From Symmachiella macrocystis (GTDB lineage Bacteria > Planctomycetota > Planctomycetia > Planctomycetales > Planctomycetaceae): DNA of 64,000 nt. The number at the start of each line of letters is the position of its first letter. The first letter of the stretch is position 1. The notes under the pieces are model-generated. The model saw nothing but the letters and a program-made list of their open reading frames with translations, did not search any database and was not told the origin of the DNA. Of the stretch, positions 18,311 through 27,997 are shown in pieces. The stretch is taken from positions 4,437,490 to 4,501,489 of the forward strand of contig NZ_SJPP01000001.1 of NCBI RefSeq assembly GCF_007860075.1. Direction: 5' to 3'. The position numbers and the translations under genes are program-made.

Positions 18311-19474
18311 ATGTCGTCCCAATTACCAACGCTCGGCCGCCGCGATTTTATTCTCACCGCTGCGGCGGCTGCATCATCAGCCGTAGTTGCCAGCACAACC
18401 ATGAACAGCGCCGTGGCGGCCAATAAGGTCCTACCGCGCATTCACACCGTGCTCGGGCCGGTTCCACCCGAGAAACTGGGACTGACGCTTATGCACGAGC
18501 ATGCGCCGTTGGTCGATTGGTCGGAGTTGTACGAGTTCAAACCCGCGCCGCTCGTCCCAGCCGTGCGCAATGAAATGCTCAAGAAGATGACGGCCATGTT
18601 GCAGGCGTTCGAGGCGACGCTCACCGACAAGCAAAGTCCGGGGGCGATTGTCGAGTGCACGCCGATTCGCGTAGGTCGCGACCCGAGTCTGATGGTCGAT
18701 TTGGCCCGCCGCGTTAAATGCCATGTGATCGCCGCCACCGGATTCTGGTGCGAGGCCTTCGCTCCGCAACATCCCTGGGCGATTCAAATGGGGCTGGAGA
18801 AGGGGGGTATCGACAAGATCGCACAGCTTTACATCCGCGAGATACGTGAAGGAATGGAAGACCCCACTGGGCCGTGGGGCGAGAAGTTTACGAACGTCAA
18901 AGCGGGCGTGATCAAAATCGGCACCAGTGCCTACATGACCCCCAGTGAACGCCGCTGCAACACAGCCGCGGCGATCGCCAGTTCCGAAACCGGTTGTCCC
19001 ATCACCACACACACCACTGATGGTGGCGGATTGGAACAAGCCCGCTTGCTCTTAGCCGCCGGCGCGAAACCGCAACGGGTCATCATCGGTCACATGGGCA
19101 ACAAGGACGACCGCGAACAAGAGGAAGCACACGAATACCAACGGCAACTGGTCGAATTGGGGTGCTACGTGCAGTTCGACCGCGTGGGGCATGACAGCTA
19201 TGCCGTTGAAAAGTGCGCCCGACAAATTCGCCAACTGGTCGACGCGGGATTCGCCCAGCAAGTCCTAGTGGGCCACGACTGGGCCCCGTACTTTTACCGC
19301 GGCCAGTTCGATTCCAGCGTACCGAACAACACGATCGACGCCTGGACATTCAAGGATTCCGATTACACGATCGTCACGAAACAACTGCTACCACAACTCG
19401 CAGCCGCAGGGGTTTCGGCGAAGGATATTCAAGCAATTACGATTGACAACCCGGCCCGGGTGTTGGCGTTTTGA
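18311..19474 (+). CDS. Tat-exported phosphotriesterase-family metal hydrolase
   Basis: The N-terminus has a twin-arginine signal: GRRDFILTAAAAASSAVVAS. The 387-residue protein then follows the phosphotriesterase (PTE/PHP/lactonase) fold of the amidohydrolase superfamily. Metal ligands are visible: MHEHAP near residue 62 (HxH), Lys in VIKIGTSAY near 202 (the bridging, usually carboxylated residue), THTTDGG near 236, IIGHMGN near 260 and LVGHDWAP near 320 (Asp). All ligands are present, so it should be active. Substrates in this family range from lactones to phosphotriesters and cannot be read from sequence. It is a lone gene, convergent with glmM. Confidence 0.88.
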   Translation: MSSQLPTLGRRDFILTAAAAASSAVVASTTMNSAVAANKVLPRIHTVLGPVPPEKLGLTLMHEHAPLVDWSELYEFKPAPLVPAVRNEMLKKMTAMLQAFEATLTDKQSPGAIVECTPIRVGRDPSLMVDLARRVKCHVIAATGFWCEAFAPQHPWAIQMGLEKGGIDKIAQLYIREIREGMEDPTGPWGEKFTNVKAGVIKIGTSAYMTPSERRCNTAAAIASSETGCPITTHTTDGGGLEQARLLLAAGAKPQRVIIGHMGNKDDREQEEAHEYQRQLVELGCYVQFDRVGHDSYAVEKCARQIRQLVDAGFAQQVLVGHDWAPYFYRGQFDSSVPNNTIDAWTFKDSDYTIVTKQLLPQLAAAGVSAKDIQAITIDNPARVLAF

Positions 19475-19546
19475 TCGGCGCGCGGGTGCCACAGCCGGCT
19501 TGTCCAGCAGTGCTTCGTTTGGGGAGCCTGCCCTACACGAATTCAC

Positions 19547-20899
19547 TCACCCGCCAACTGCTTCGCCAACGATCGCTTTCGCTTCGGCGCATAACGCTTC
19601 GCCCGTCGATTGTTCTGGGGCTTCGGAGATGATGCGTACGATCGGTTCGGTGTTGCTGGCTCGCACCTGCACCCAACGGTCGGGCCAATCTAGCCGCAGG
19701 CCGTCCCCTTCGGTGGCTTTGGCATCGGCGTATTTGGACTTCAAAGCTGCGCAGGCCTGGTCGACCATTTCTCGTTCGCAGGTGATCTTGTCTTTGACGA
19801 TCGTGTATTGCGGCAGCGAGTCAGCCCAGGCGGACAGGGTGGTTTTGCGGTCGGTCAAACCGGCCAAGACATAGGCCATGCCAGCGAAGCTGTCGCGGAC
19901 GAAACCGACTCGCGGTTCAATCACACCGCCGTTCCCCTCACCACCGATGATCGCATCCACCTCATTCATTTTAGCAACGACATGCGCTTCACCGACTTTA
20001 GAACGATGAAACGCGCAGCCATATTTTTCCGCAATATCGGCCGTCACGCGGCTGGTGGAGCCGTTGACGACAATCGGGCCGGGCGTCCGCGCCAGAATGA
20101 AATCGGCACATAGAGCGAGCGTCAATTCCTCACCGATGTAGCGGCCGTTTTCGTCGACAATCGCCAACCGGTCGGCGTCGGGGTCTTGGGCGAATCCAAT
20201 ATCCGCGCCACGCGTACGGACTTCGTCGCACAGCCCCCCCAGGTTTTGCGCCAACGGTTCGGGCGTGTGCTCGAATTGACCGTCAGGCGTCGCCCCCATC
20301 ACATGCACTTCGCAGCCGAGTGCCTCCAACAAGCGCGGTCCCAACACGCCACCCGAGCCATGATTGCAATCGAGTACCACTTTCAGTTTTCGTTGCCGCA
20401 CCGGTTCGACATCGATCAGCTTGAAAACCCGTCCCAGATGAATTCCGCCCGGATCCTCCAATTGGCGAACCGTTCCGATTCCCGCATGATCCTTCCAGGC
20501 TAAATCTCGGTTTTCCAGAATGCTCAGCAACCGCGCGCCGGCCGCTTCGTCCAACACCGAACCGGTCGGCTGGAACGGTTTCAGACCGTTCCATTGCACG
20601 GGATTGTGGCTGGCCGTGATTTGCAATCCACCGGCGGCTTTTAATTCCGTGACCAACACGCCGCACGTCGGTGTCGAGGCAATATCAATATCGACCACGT
20701 CACAGCCGGTAGCCAGCAGTGCGGACATGACCGCGTGTTTGACCATGACTCCCGTCGCTCGCCCATCGCGGGAGAGCACGATCGTGCCCCCTTCACACAT
20801 GGTTCCCAAAGCGGCGGCAAAATTGACGAGGAATTCCGGGTCCAGTCCGTCCCCCACCACGCCTCGCAATCCCGAAATGCTCAAAATCCGTTGTGTCAC
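19547..20899 (-). CDS. glmM: Phosphoglucosamine mutase / phosphomannomutase family
   Basis: An alpha-D-phosphohexomutase of 450 residues. The catalytic serine lies in TASHNPVQWNGLKPF near residue 97. The magnesium loop is DPDADRLAIVDENGRYIGEE, the sugar-specificity loop GEGNGGVI, and the phosphate-binding loop RASNTEPIVRIISE. The usual product of GlmM is glucosamine-1-phosphate for UDP-GlcNAc synthesis; phosphomannomutase activity is an alternative, and GEGNGG fits either. Start is GTG at 20899 with GGAAGGA upstream. It begins 18 bp after the stop of plsC, so the two are co-transcribed. Confidence 0.88.
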   Translation of the reverse strand: MTQRILSISGLRGVVGDGLDPEFLVNFAAALGTMCEGGTIVLSRDGRATGVMVKHAVMSALLATGCDVVDIDIASTPTCGVLVTELKAAGGLQITASHNPVQWNGLKPFQPTGSVLDEAAGARLLSILENRDLAWKDHAGIGTVRQLEDPGGIHLGRVFKLIDVEPVRQRKLKVVLDCNHGSGGVLGPRLLEALGCEVHVMGATPDGQFEHTPEPLAQNLGGLCDEVRTRGADIGFAQDPDADRLAIVDENGRYIGEELTLALCADFILARTPGPIVVNGSTSRVTADIAEKYGCAFHRSKVGEAHVVAKMNEVDAIIGGEGNGGVIEPRVGFVRDSFAGMAYVLAGLTDRKTTLSAWADSLPQYTIVKDKITCEREMVDQACAALKSKYADAKATEGDGLRLDWPDRWVQVRASNTEPIVRIISEAPEQSTGEALCAEAKAIVGEAVGG

Positions 20900-20917
20900 G
20901 TCTGTGATCCTTCCACA

Positions 20918-21643
20918 TTAGGGTTTGCCGGAATCCTCGATCCGGGGCCATTCCTCAGCAGCGCGGCGGCAATCCCGCAATCGCTGTTCGATGACTTCTA
21001 ACATTTCCGCTTGTCGTTCCTTGGTGCTCAGCCGCGCGACTTCTTCGGCGTCGAGCGGTTCGCCGATGACGACTCGGACGCGATACGGCTTGGGGAAAAA
21101 ATCACCGTACGCCATCGCTTTACGCGTCCCGGCAATCCCCACAGGGATTACCGGCACGGGAGCACGTCGTGTAATCGCCATGAATCCCCCCTTAATTTCT
21201 CCCAATTCGCCATCCTCGGTGCGGGCTCCTTCGGGAAAGATCCCCACTAGAAACCCTTGTTCCAAACGCTGGATCGTTGCCCGCATGGCAGCGGAACTCC
21301 CTTTCAGACGATTGATGGGCATCACGTAAGTCCGCCGCAATATCCAGCCGACCACGGGAACGTCAAACAGGTCGTGTCGGGCGAGGTAACTGACAGGTCG
21401 CTTGATCCAAACTGCCGCCACCAAAGGATCGAGAAAACTTTCATGATTCATCAAAATCAGGCCCGGCCCATCTTTGGGCAGGTTTTCAAGGCCCCGTGTT
21501 CGCGCACGAAACCAAATGGTGAACAGCACCTGCGCGACGATTTGAAAGCTGAACCAAACCCAATTGCGCCGCAACGGCGACTCATGGGGCGGTGGCGCCG
21601 GTTGAGGCTGATCTTGCTGAGTTTGGGATTGAACTTCAGACAT
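20918..21643 (-). CDS. plsC: 1-acyl-sn-glycerol-3-phosphate acyltransferase
   Basis: PlsC makes phosphatidic acid by acylating lysophosphatidic acid at the membrane. The 241-residue product has the HX4D catalytic motif NHESFLD, the substrate-binding FPEGARTEDG and the downstream PVIPVGIAGTRKAM. A hydrophobic stretch VWFSFQIVAQVLFTIWF near the N-terminus anchors it. The start is placed at ATG 21643 (MSEVQSQTQQDQ); an upstream TTG at 21751 would add a leader with no family similarity. It is first of a two-gene unit with glmM. Confidence 0.9.
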   Translation of the reverse strand: MSEVQSQTQQDQPQPAPPPHESPLRRNWVWFSFQIVAQVLFTIWFRARTRGLENLPKDGPGLILMNHESFLDPLVAAVWIKRPVSYLARHDLFDVPVVGWILRRTYVMPINRLKGSSAAMRATIQRLEQGFLVGIFPEGARTEDGELGEIKGGFMAITRRAPVPVIPVGIAGTRKAMAYGDFFPKPYRVRVVIGEPLDAEEVARLSTKERQAEMLEVIEQRLRDCRRAAEEWPRIEDSGKP

Positions 21644-21946
21644 GAATAGAATCACTCGGAGGGGCGGGTCTCGCTGAAACGGCAGGATAGCCAATGCTGC
21701 GCCCGGTATCCACACACGCCATCGATTTTTGACAAGAGTCTGGAAATCCAATCACGCTTTCTTCTGCACCAAAAGACGTCATAATTCTTGGGAGTCCAGA
21801 TTAGACGAAAAAACCTGAGCACGGCGGGTTTTCATTTTCTCCTAGTTTTATCGTTTTCGTGTATTTCGCGTCTTTCGTGGTTCCTCCTTTTCTGAACACC
21901 ATTAAGTTTCTGCACGTTCGTAGCACAAAGCAAGCAAAGGCCGATC
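21644..21946. other. Divergent intergenic region with three 9-bp tandem units
   Basis: No gene is seen. TTTCGTGTA, TTTCGCGTC and TTTCGTGGT follow each other at 21855-21881 in an AT-rich stretch. The region separates plsC (minus) from the amidase (plus) and should hold both promoters. Confidence 0.55.
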
Positions 21947-23287
21947 ATGGAACTCTATCCGGCACCGGAACAAACGATCCTCGGCACCGCCCGGCGGCTG
22001 CGCGGGGGGGAGACGTCTTGTGTACGAATTGTTGAGCAATGCCTGCAACGGATCGACGAACAGGAGTCGCGGATTCATGCCTGGGTGCTTGTCGATCGCG
22101 AGGGCAGTTTGGCCCGCGCGCGGGAGTTGGATGCGGAGTTGGCCGCCGGGACTGATCGCGGACCGCTGCATGGAATTCCTGTGGGGATCAAAGATATTGT
22201 CGACGTCGCCGGTTGGCCGACAGCGGCTGGTTCGCCGGGATGGAAAAACAAAATTGCCGGGGCTGACGCGGAAGTCGTTGCGCGCCTAAAAGCGGCCGGT
22301 GCGATTCTGTTGGGCAAGACCGTCACGACACAATACGCCTCGTTCGATCCTCCTCCCACACGCAATCCTTGGAATGTCGACCACACACCGGGCGGATCCT
22401 CCAGTGGGTCCGCAGCGGCTGTTGCTGCCGGAATGTGCCTTGGCGCGATTGGTTCACAAACCGGCGGATCGATCACCCGTCCCGCATCGTTTTGCGGTGT
22501 CGCCGGCTGCAAACCGACGCACGGCCGGGTTAGCCTGCGCGGAATTCTGCCACTCGCGCCGAATCTCGATCACCCCGGTCCCATTGCCCGCACAGTCGAC
22601 GATTTGGCCGTGATGTTGGACGTCATTGCCGGTTACGACGCGGGGGACGCATACAGCATTGATCGCCCGCTGGAAACGACAGCGATAAAACTTCACCCCG
22701 AAGACACAACCGCTCCGCGCTTGGGGCAATTGCAAGGTCTGTTCGCCGATATGGCGGATGAGACCGTGAAGACGGCATTTAATGTGGCTCTCATAAAACT
22801 GAGCGGCGGCGGTGCAGCGATTTCCAGCACTCCGTTGCCTGCGGACTTCAACGACGTACTCACGCCGCACGCTCTGGTCATGGCCGCCGAAGCCGCCGCG
22901 GTACATGAGCAGCGATTCACCGCTGAGCCGCAGGAGTACGACCCCTGCATCACCAAATTGATCACCGACGGACTGGCTGCTTCGGTGACCGATTACATTC
23001 GCGCCCGCGATCATCAAGCGCACTTGAAACGGCAGATGCGGGATTGCTTTGCGGAGGTCGATGCCCTGATTTGCCCCGCCACGACCAGCGCTGCTCCGGA
23101 CCGCTCAACGACCGGAAATCCGGCGTTCAATTCTCCCTGGAGTTTCACCGGACTGCCGACCGTCTCGTTTTCGATGGGACTCTCAAGCGAGGGGCTGCCG
23201 CTGGCGATCCAAATTGTCGGCCGGCCGTTTGAAGAAGCTGAATTGTTCCGCGTCGCGCGGTGGTGCGAACGCGCGATTTCTGAATAA
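21947..23287 (+). CDS. Amidase (amidase signature family)
   Basis: The 446-residue enzyme belongs to the Ser-cisSer-Lys amidases (AS family, with GatA). The catalytic lysine is in GIPVGIKDIVDVAGWPTAAG near residue 83, the cis-serine in HTPGGSSSGSAAAVAAGMCL, and the nucleophilic serine in GSQTGGSITRPASFCGVAG. The C-terminal CPATTSAAP and NSPWSFTGLPTVSFSMG are typical of non-GatA amidases. No gatB or gatC is adjacent, so hydrolysis of a small amide is more likely than tRNA amidation. There is no signal peptide. It ends 2 bp before the convergent enolase-superfamily gene. Confidence 0.9.
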   Translation: MELYPAPEQTILGTARRLRGGETSCVRIVEQCLQRIDEQESRIHAWVLVDREGSLARARELDAELAAGTDRGPLHGIPVGIKDIVDVAGWPTAAGSPGWKNKIAGADAEVVARLKAAGAILLGKTVTTQYASFDPPPTRNPWNVDHTPGGSSSGSAAAVAAGMCLGAIGSQTGGSITRPASFCGVAGCKPTHGRVSLRGILPLAPNLDHPGPIARTVDDLAVMLDVIAGYDAGDAYSIDRPLETTAIKLHPEDTTAPRLGQLQGLFADMADETVKTAFNVALIKLSGGGAAISSTPLPADFNDVLTPHALVMAAEAAAVHEQRFTAEPQEYDPCITKLITDGLAASVTDYIRARDHQAHLKRQMRDCFAEVDALICPATTSAAPDRSTTGNPAFNSPWSFTGLPTVSFSMGLSSEGLPLAIQIVGRPFEEAELFRVARWCERAISE

Positions 23288-23289
23288 GC

Positions 23290-24744
23290 TCAAGCCGGAA
23301 ATCGCGTTTGTAGCCACTGTCGCATGTTGGTCATCGAAGACCAATCGGGTTCGTTGCTCACACCGTATCCCGGACACTGCAAACTCGCGCAACGGACTTT
23401 GCCGTCGACGATGTTCAAGAACCATTCATCCCCCCGCTTTACGTAAAGGTCGGCGTGGTGCTTAGTGACGTTGGCTTTGTCTTGGTCCGACAACAACGAC
23501 AGCCCGTAGTTGTAGTGATGGCCGTTTCGTTCGCAATCGTTCAATCCCAGGATCGATGCTGAAACAAAATCTTGGTGCAACGGCACGACCGGTAGATTTT
23601 GCAGGTCCTCGCCGCTGAGATAATTCGACTCCCCTTCCAGTCCGTAATGCGCAATGAGCGCATAATTCATCAACGATTTGAAAAAGCCCTTGCAGTTCTT
23701 GTGGGAGGTTCCGGAATAGCCGACCGCGTGGGCGTTCTTGAACGATTTCAACGTGCCATCCGCTTCGTCGATAATCACCGGTTTGCTTTCGCCGATCTCG
23801 CGCAAGATCTTTGCATCGGCGGGCGTTACTTTGAGCGAACGCAGCAACGGTTGCTCGATGTAGGCAATATGTTGAAAGCAGCCCGGATTATGTGTTTCCA
23901 AGTTCTGCACAAAATCGCGAAATCGCCCCATGTCGGTGTAGGCTTCGTTGGCGTCGAGCGTGATGACGGTCTCTTCGGTCTTGGGGATCAGATCCCACAA
24001 CCGTTCCAGCCGCGCGAGATCGTGATCCGGTTGGCCCGAAATCTTGACCTTGAAATGCACCACACCATCGGTCTGGATGTACTCTGCTAATGTCTCGGGC
24101 AGTCCGTCATTCACGCGGTCCTTTTCTGGCAAGTCATCGGCCGTCAATGGATCGGCCAGTCCGACTGTGTGGCGGATATAAAATTCGCTCGCCGGAGTCG
24201 GAGGGAGGATTTTGGGCAGCGGCAGGTCGTGCAATTCCGGATGCACCTGTGCCGGACGAATTCCCAACCGGTCCGCATGAATCATTTCAAACAACGGACG
24301 GCCCTCTAATCGGGCAACACCATCCAGCAGCGCACGTTCGAACAGCGCTGAGGCAAACGCCGCGGTGAGGTCCTCCTGCTTGCTTCGGCGACCTTCGCGC
24401 ATGATTGTTTTGTGGCATTGTTGCCACTGAGCAAACGGGGTCTCGAACTGCGGTGATTGCAAGTGGGTCTCGCGCGCAAATTCAATCAGATCGACCAACT
24501 CGCGCAGTTTCAGGCCCCGCTCGCGCCCTGGACGTTTATCGAGCCAGCGGACCGACAACCGGTCTCCCGCACACCCGAACGTCGTATCGCCCCGATCATT
24601 TTCCAAGACCAACCGTACGTGCCCCAACGGACTGGTCAGTCGTTGCTGCGGACCCTTTGCCGTCTGTTTACCAATGGCAAACGCCATCCGTCCCGGCGGG
24701 GTTTCTCGGACGTACAACTCAATGTTTTTGATGCGATAAGTCAT
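23290..24744 (-). CDS. Enolase-superfamily protein (mandelate racemase / muconate lactonizing type)
   Basis: The 484-residue protein has an N-terminal capping domain and a C-terminal barrel with the acid/base and metal residues of the superfamily. The KxK pair is HFKVKISG near residue 238, metal ligands are TLDANEAY, YIEQPLLR and IIDEADG, and the barrel end has a Lys in SHKNCKGFFKSL. The order resembles dipeptide epimerase or MLE subgroups, but the length is 100 residues above usual and the substrate is open. The N-terminus MTYRIKNIELYVRETPPGRM has no signal peptide. Confidence 0.82.
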   Translation of the reverse strand: MTYRIKNIELYVRETPPGRMAFAIGKQTAKGPQQRLTSPLGHVRLVLENDRGDTTFGCAGDRLSVRWLDKRPGRERGLKLRELVDLIEFARETHLQSPQFETPFAQWQQCHKTIMREGRRSKQEDLTAAFASALFERALLDGVARLEGRPLFEMIHADRLGIRPAQVHPELHDLPLPKILPPTPASEFYIRHTVGLADPLTADDLPEKDRVNDGLPETLAEYIQTDGVVHFKVKISGQPDHDLARLERLWDLIPKTEETVITLDANEAYTDMGRFRDFVQNLETHNPGCFQHIAYIEQPLLRSLKVTPADAKILREIGESKPVIIDEADGTLKSFKNAHAVGYSGTSHKNCKGFFKSLMNYALIAHYGLEGESNYLSGEDLQNLPVVPLHQDFVSASILGLNDCERNGHHYNYGLSLLSDQDKANVTKHHADLYVKRGDEWFLNIVDGKVRCASLQCPGYGVSNEPDWSSMTNMRQWLQTRFPA

Positions 24745-25002
24745 AGGTGGGAATAGGTTCCGATTTCGGTGACAACGACGGCCAGCAACGACGCTGAAGA
24801 TTCACTGTAACCGTCGGGAATCGGGAACCGCAAGTCCGCCCGACCTGTGAGATTCCATGACGGATCACAGTCACCATGCAAAAACTGGAGCAAGTTTATC
24901 GGTTTTGCTGGACCGGCAAGCATCTCAATTCCGATGCCGAACAAGAGCATCTCCGCGCGCTGCTGACGGGGTTGCATCATCATCTCAGAGTCGGGATCAA
25001 CC

Positions 25003-26523
25003 ATGCACAAACGCGGAATCATAATTGCGGTGATGATTCTGGGATCGTTTGCTATCTGTTGGATCCAATTGCATCGCGCTCAAGCGACAACGCCTTCAGC
25101 GCCCAAAACGCTCGACGAGGGAATCCCCTACGCCGTAGCAATCGAAAATGGCGCAGCGACGTTCGATCTCAAAATTGGCAACAGCGACCGGTATTTGCTG
25201 ATTATCGGTAGCTTAGGCGCGAGCGACATGGAGTTCCCACTATCGCTCACCGCTCGTCCGATTGCGGCGGTCGCCAACCAACCCTTCGAGCGCATCGCCC
25301 CGCTTACCGTTCGCCCCATTACGACACCGGCAGCGCCACTGACAATGACATACACAACACCGTCACAGGATACCCACGAATCACGCGACTTTTCTATCCA
25401 CGTCACTGATGGCGCCTTAGATGATCCGCGCAGCTATCAACGAATCCGAGCACGATTGATTGCTGAAGGGCGACAGGTACGAGTCTATCTCGATGGTGAC
25501 CAAACTGAACGGGAATTGTATCCCGGCATCGCCGCGGAATTGATCCGGCTGTTCGACAACGAAGTCTATCCCACGAGCCTGCAGAATTGTGGCGATTATT
25601 GCGATGTCGATGGCGACGGGAAATTCGCGATTCTGTTGTCGCATTGGCTCGGCAAACTCCAAGGAGGAGGAACCTCTGTGGGAGGATTTGTCCGCGGCAG
25701 CGATTTTCGCAAAACCATCGACCCGCCATTTGGAAATCAAGCGGACGTGTTGTATCTCAACTCCAACATCGCCGCTGGACCGCGACTGAAAACGTTGTTG
25801 GCACACGAATACACGCATGCGGTGCTCTTCAGTGCGCGTCGACGGTTGGCCGATTCGATTGCTTTGGACACGGATGAGGAGGATTGGCTCAATGAAGCGA
25901 TCGCGCATGTCGCCGAGAATATGCATAGCAGCGATTGGTCCAACCTCGATCACCGCATCGAAGCATTTCTACAAAACCCGGCCGAGTGCCCGCTGGTCGT
26001 TGCCGATTATTACCGAGCGGGCCGGTGGCGGGACCACGGTTGTCGCGGCGCGACTTATTTATTTTTGCGGTGGTGTACCGATACCTATGGCGACGAGCTG
26101 ATCCGCCGCCTCATCCATTCCCCACACCGCGGCCGCATGAATCTCCTGCAGACGACCGGTAACACATTTGAGGACTTATTCCGCCATTGGACCATCGCCC
26201 TCGCTGGGCCGCCGCTTGACGACACAACCACCGCAATTCAACCGCCCGGTGGATTGCAATACCTTTCGCTCAACGACCGCATTGGAGAATACGACCTGCA
26301 TGGCATTGCCCGCGATCAATGGAACATCAAAGGCGCAGGACCGTCTCTGTCGCTCAACGGCACAGCCAGTCGGTTCGTGGAATTCTCCGCCGCAGATTCA
26401 CCGGGCACATTTCGGCTCTGCGTTTCCAGCCAATCATCGGCCAAGTTGCAAATCACGTTGACCAAACTACCGTCCGATGCTCTGGATCGAAACGGACGGC
26501 AACCACATTTGGCCGCACGGTAG
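25003..26523 (+). CDS. Secreted zinc metallopeptidase, M30 (hyicolysin)-like
   Basis: The 506-residue protein begins with a membrane-spanning signal (RGIIIAVMILGSFAICWIQL). A beta-rich region follows, then VRVYLDGDQTE. The protease core has CDVDGDGKFAILLSHWLGKL, the zinc motif HEYTH in LLAHEYTHAVLFSARRRL near residue 267, and a third-ligand glutamate in DWLNEAIAHVAENMHS near 297. This spacing is that of gluzincins such as M30. The C-terminal part looks like a small beta domain (RFVEFSAADSPGTFRLCVSS). All zinc ligands are present. It is a lone gene convergent with the thiolase, 11 bp apart. Confidence 0.78.
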   Translation: MHKRGIIIAVMILGSFAICWIQLHRAQATTPSAPKTLDEGIPYAVAIENGAATFDLKIGNSDRYLLIIGSLGASDMEFPLSLTARPIAAVANQPFERIAPLTVRPITTPAAPLTMTYTTPSQDTHESRDFSIHVTDGALDDPRSYQRIRARLIAEGRQVRVYLDGDQTERELYPGIAAELIRLFDNEVYPTSLQNCGDYCDVDGDGKFAILLSHWLGKLQGGGTSVGGFVRGSDFRKTIDPPFGNQADVLYLNSNIAAGPRLKTLLAHEYTHAVLFSARRRLADSIALDTDEEDWLNEAIAHVAENMHSSDWSNLDHRIEAFLQNPAECPLVVADYYRAGRWRDHGCRGATYLFLRWCTDTYGDELIRRLIHSPHRGRMNLLQTTGNTFEDLFRHWTIALAGPPLDDTTTAIQPPGGLQYLSLNDRIGEYDLHGIARDQWNIKGAGPSLSLNGTASRFVEFSAADSPGTFRLCVSSQSSAKLQITLTKLPSDALDRNGRQPHLAAR

Positions 26524-26534
26524 GCAAGCAAACG

Positions 26535-27719
26535 CTATGCTTCACATTCAACGATCATCGCCACCGCATTTCCGCCCCCCAGACAGAGACTCGCCAAACC
26601 GCGGCGCAAGCCACGGCGTTTGAGCGCTGCTATCAGCGTGACCAAAATACGCGCCCCGCTGGCACCGATGGGATGACCCAATGCGATTGCTCCGCCGTTG
26701 ACGTTCACCCGCTGCGGATCAAGCTCCAGTTGTTTCATGCAGGCCAACATCTGTGCGGCGAACGCTTCGTTGAGTTCGTAAAGATCGATGTCATCCGGCG
26801 ATAAACCTGCCTTGTTTAAAACACCGCGCACTGCCGCCACGGGGGCGATGAAAATATCGCGCGGTTCCACACCGCTGGTGAACGCTGCCACAATGCGGGC
26901 CTTATACGGTGCGGGGGAGGCATCGGCGATTTGTTTGTTAGCGACGACCACCGCCGAGGCGCCATCACTGAGCATCGACGAATTTCCCGCCGTGACCGTT
27001 CCCTCGGCGCTGAATGCCGGACGCAATTTGCTCAACACCTCCGCCGTCGTTCCCGGGCGTGGCCCTTCGTCCGCTGTGATTTGAATTTCGTCGCGTTTCT
27101 TGCGCACTGCGACCGGGACGATTTCCTCGTCGAACTCTCCTTCTGCGGTCGCTCGAGCGGCGCGTTGTTGGCTGGCGGCTGAGAATTCATCCTGATCCTC
27201 GCGGCTGACATCGTTTTGGGCGGAGGTCGCTTCGGCGTGTTCTCCCATCCCGCAGTCATGAAACGTGCACCACAAACCATCATACAGCATGGAATCGACA
27301 TGTTGGCCGTTGCCGAATTTTAGGCCCTCGCGCATTCCGGGAATGAGATGCGGCGCGCGGGTCATGTTCTCCATCCCGCCGGCGATAATCACGTTGGCAT
27401 CCCCCAGACGAATCGCCTGATCGGCCAGCATCACCGCTTTGAGGCCCGAGCCGCACATCTTGTTGATGGTCAGCGCTGCCACGCCGGCCGGAATTCCCGC
27501 TTTGAGTGCCGCTTGCCGCGCGGGGGCCTGTCCCAGTCCGGCGGAGAGAATGTTGCCCATGATCACTTCATCGACTTGTGCAGGGTTTATTTCGCTACGG
27601 CGCAGCGCTTCGCGAATACAAATCGCTCCCAACTCCGGAGCGGGAATATCTCGAAACACACCCAAAAATTTCCCAATCGGTGTCCGGCAACCGGCGATTA
27701 CATAGGCATCTGTCGTCAT
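26535..27719 (-). CDS. Acetyl-CoA C-acetyltransferase (thiolase)
   Basis: The 394-residue enzyme is a class II thiolase condensing or cleaving acyl-CoA. The nucleophilic cysteine is in [20 protein letters not shown] near residue 89. Near the C-terminus are [20 protein letters not shown] (His) and [15 protein letters not shown] (second catalytic Cys). The N-terminus [17 protein letters not shown] is standard. AGGAG lies 13 bases before the ATG. No adjacent beta-oxidation or hydroxybutyrate gene shows whether it acts in breakdown or synthesis. Confidence 0.94.
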   Translation of the reverse strand: MTTDAYVIAGCRTPIGKFLGVFRDIPAPELGAICIREALRRSEINPAQVDEVIMGNILSAGLGQAPARQAALKAGIPAGVAALTINKMCGSGLKAVMLADQAIRLGDANVIIAGGMENMTRAPHLIPGMREGLKFGNGQHVDSMLYDGLWCTFHDCGMGEHAEATSAQNDVSREDQDEFSAASQQRAARATAEGEFDEEIVPVAVRKKRDEIQITADEGPRPGTTAEVLSKLRPAFSAEGTVTAGNSSMLSDGASAVVVANKQIADASPAPYKARIVAAFTSGVEPRDIFIAPVAAVRGVLNKAGLSPDDIDLYELNEAFAAQMLACMKQLELDPQRVNVNGGAIALGHPIGASGARILVTLIAALKRRGLRRGLASLCLGGGNAVAMIVECEA

Positions 27720-27997
27720 GTTTTATGTGCTCCTGAATAATAAGTCGTTGCCATTATATTCCATTTCAAGATACGTCCGCACCCTAAAAACAAAACACAT
27801 CTCGATTCTGCCCCCATGATGACTTACCCGCAGACCGGAATTCGAGTGAAGCAGTCCCGGAAAACCTGCCGATTATAGGAATTGTAGGGGGCGGCTGTGC
27901 AGCGCGATATCCGTTGGGCCGCAGGATGATCGCGCCGGCGCGAGCAGATGTTGTCTCAGTCGGGTTCGCCCTCGGATTGGCGTGGAGGAATCGGATG

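Noticed and set aside
18431-19039. 202-codon frame on the minus strand inside the phosphotriesterase-like gene
   Set aside because: Antisense to the metal-binding core of a full-length enzyme; no own start context.
22454-23023. 189-codon minus-strand frame inside the amidase gene
   Set aside because: Antisense shadow of the amidase; Arg/Gly-rich with no motif.
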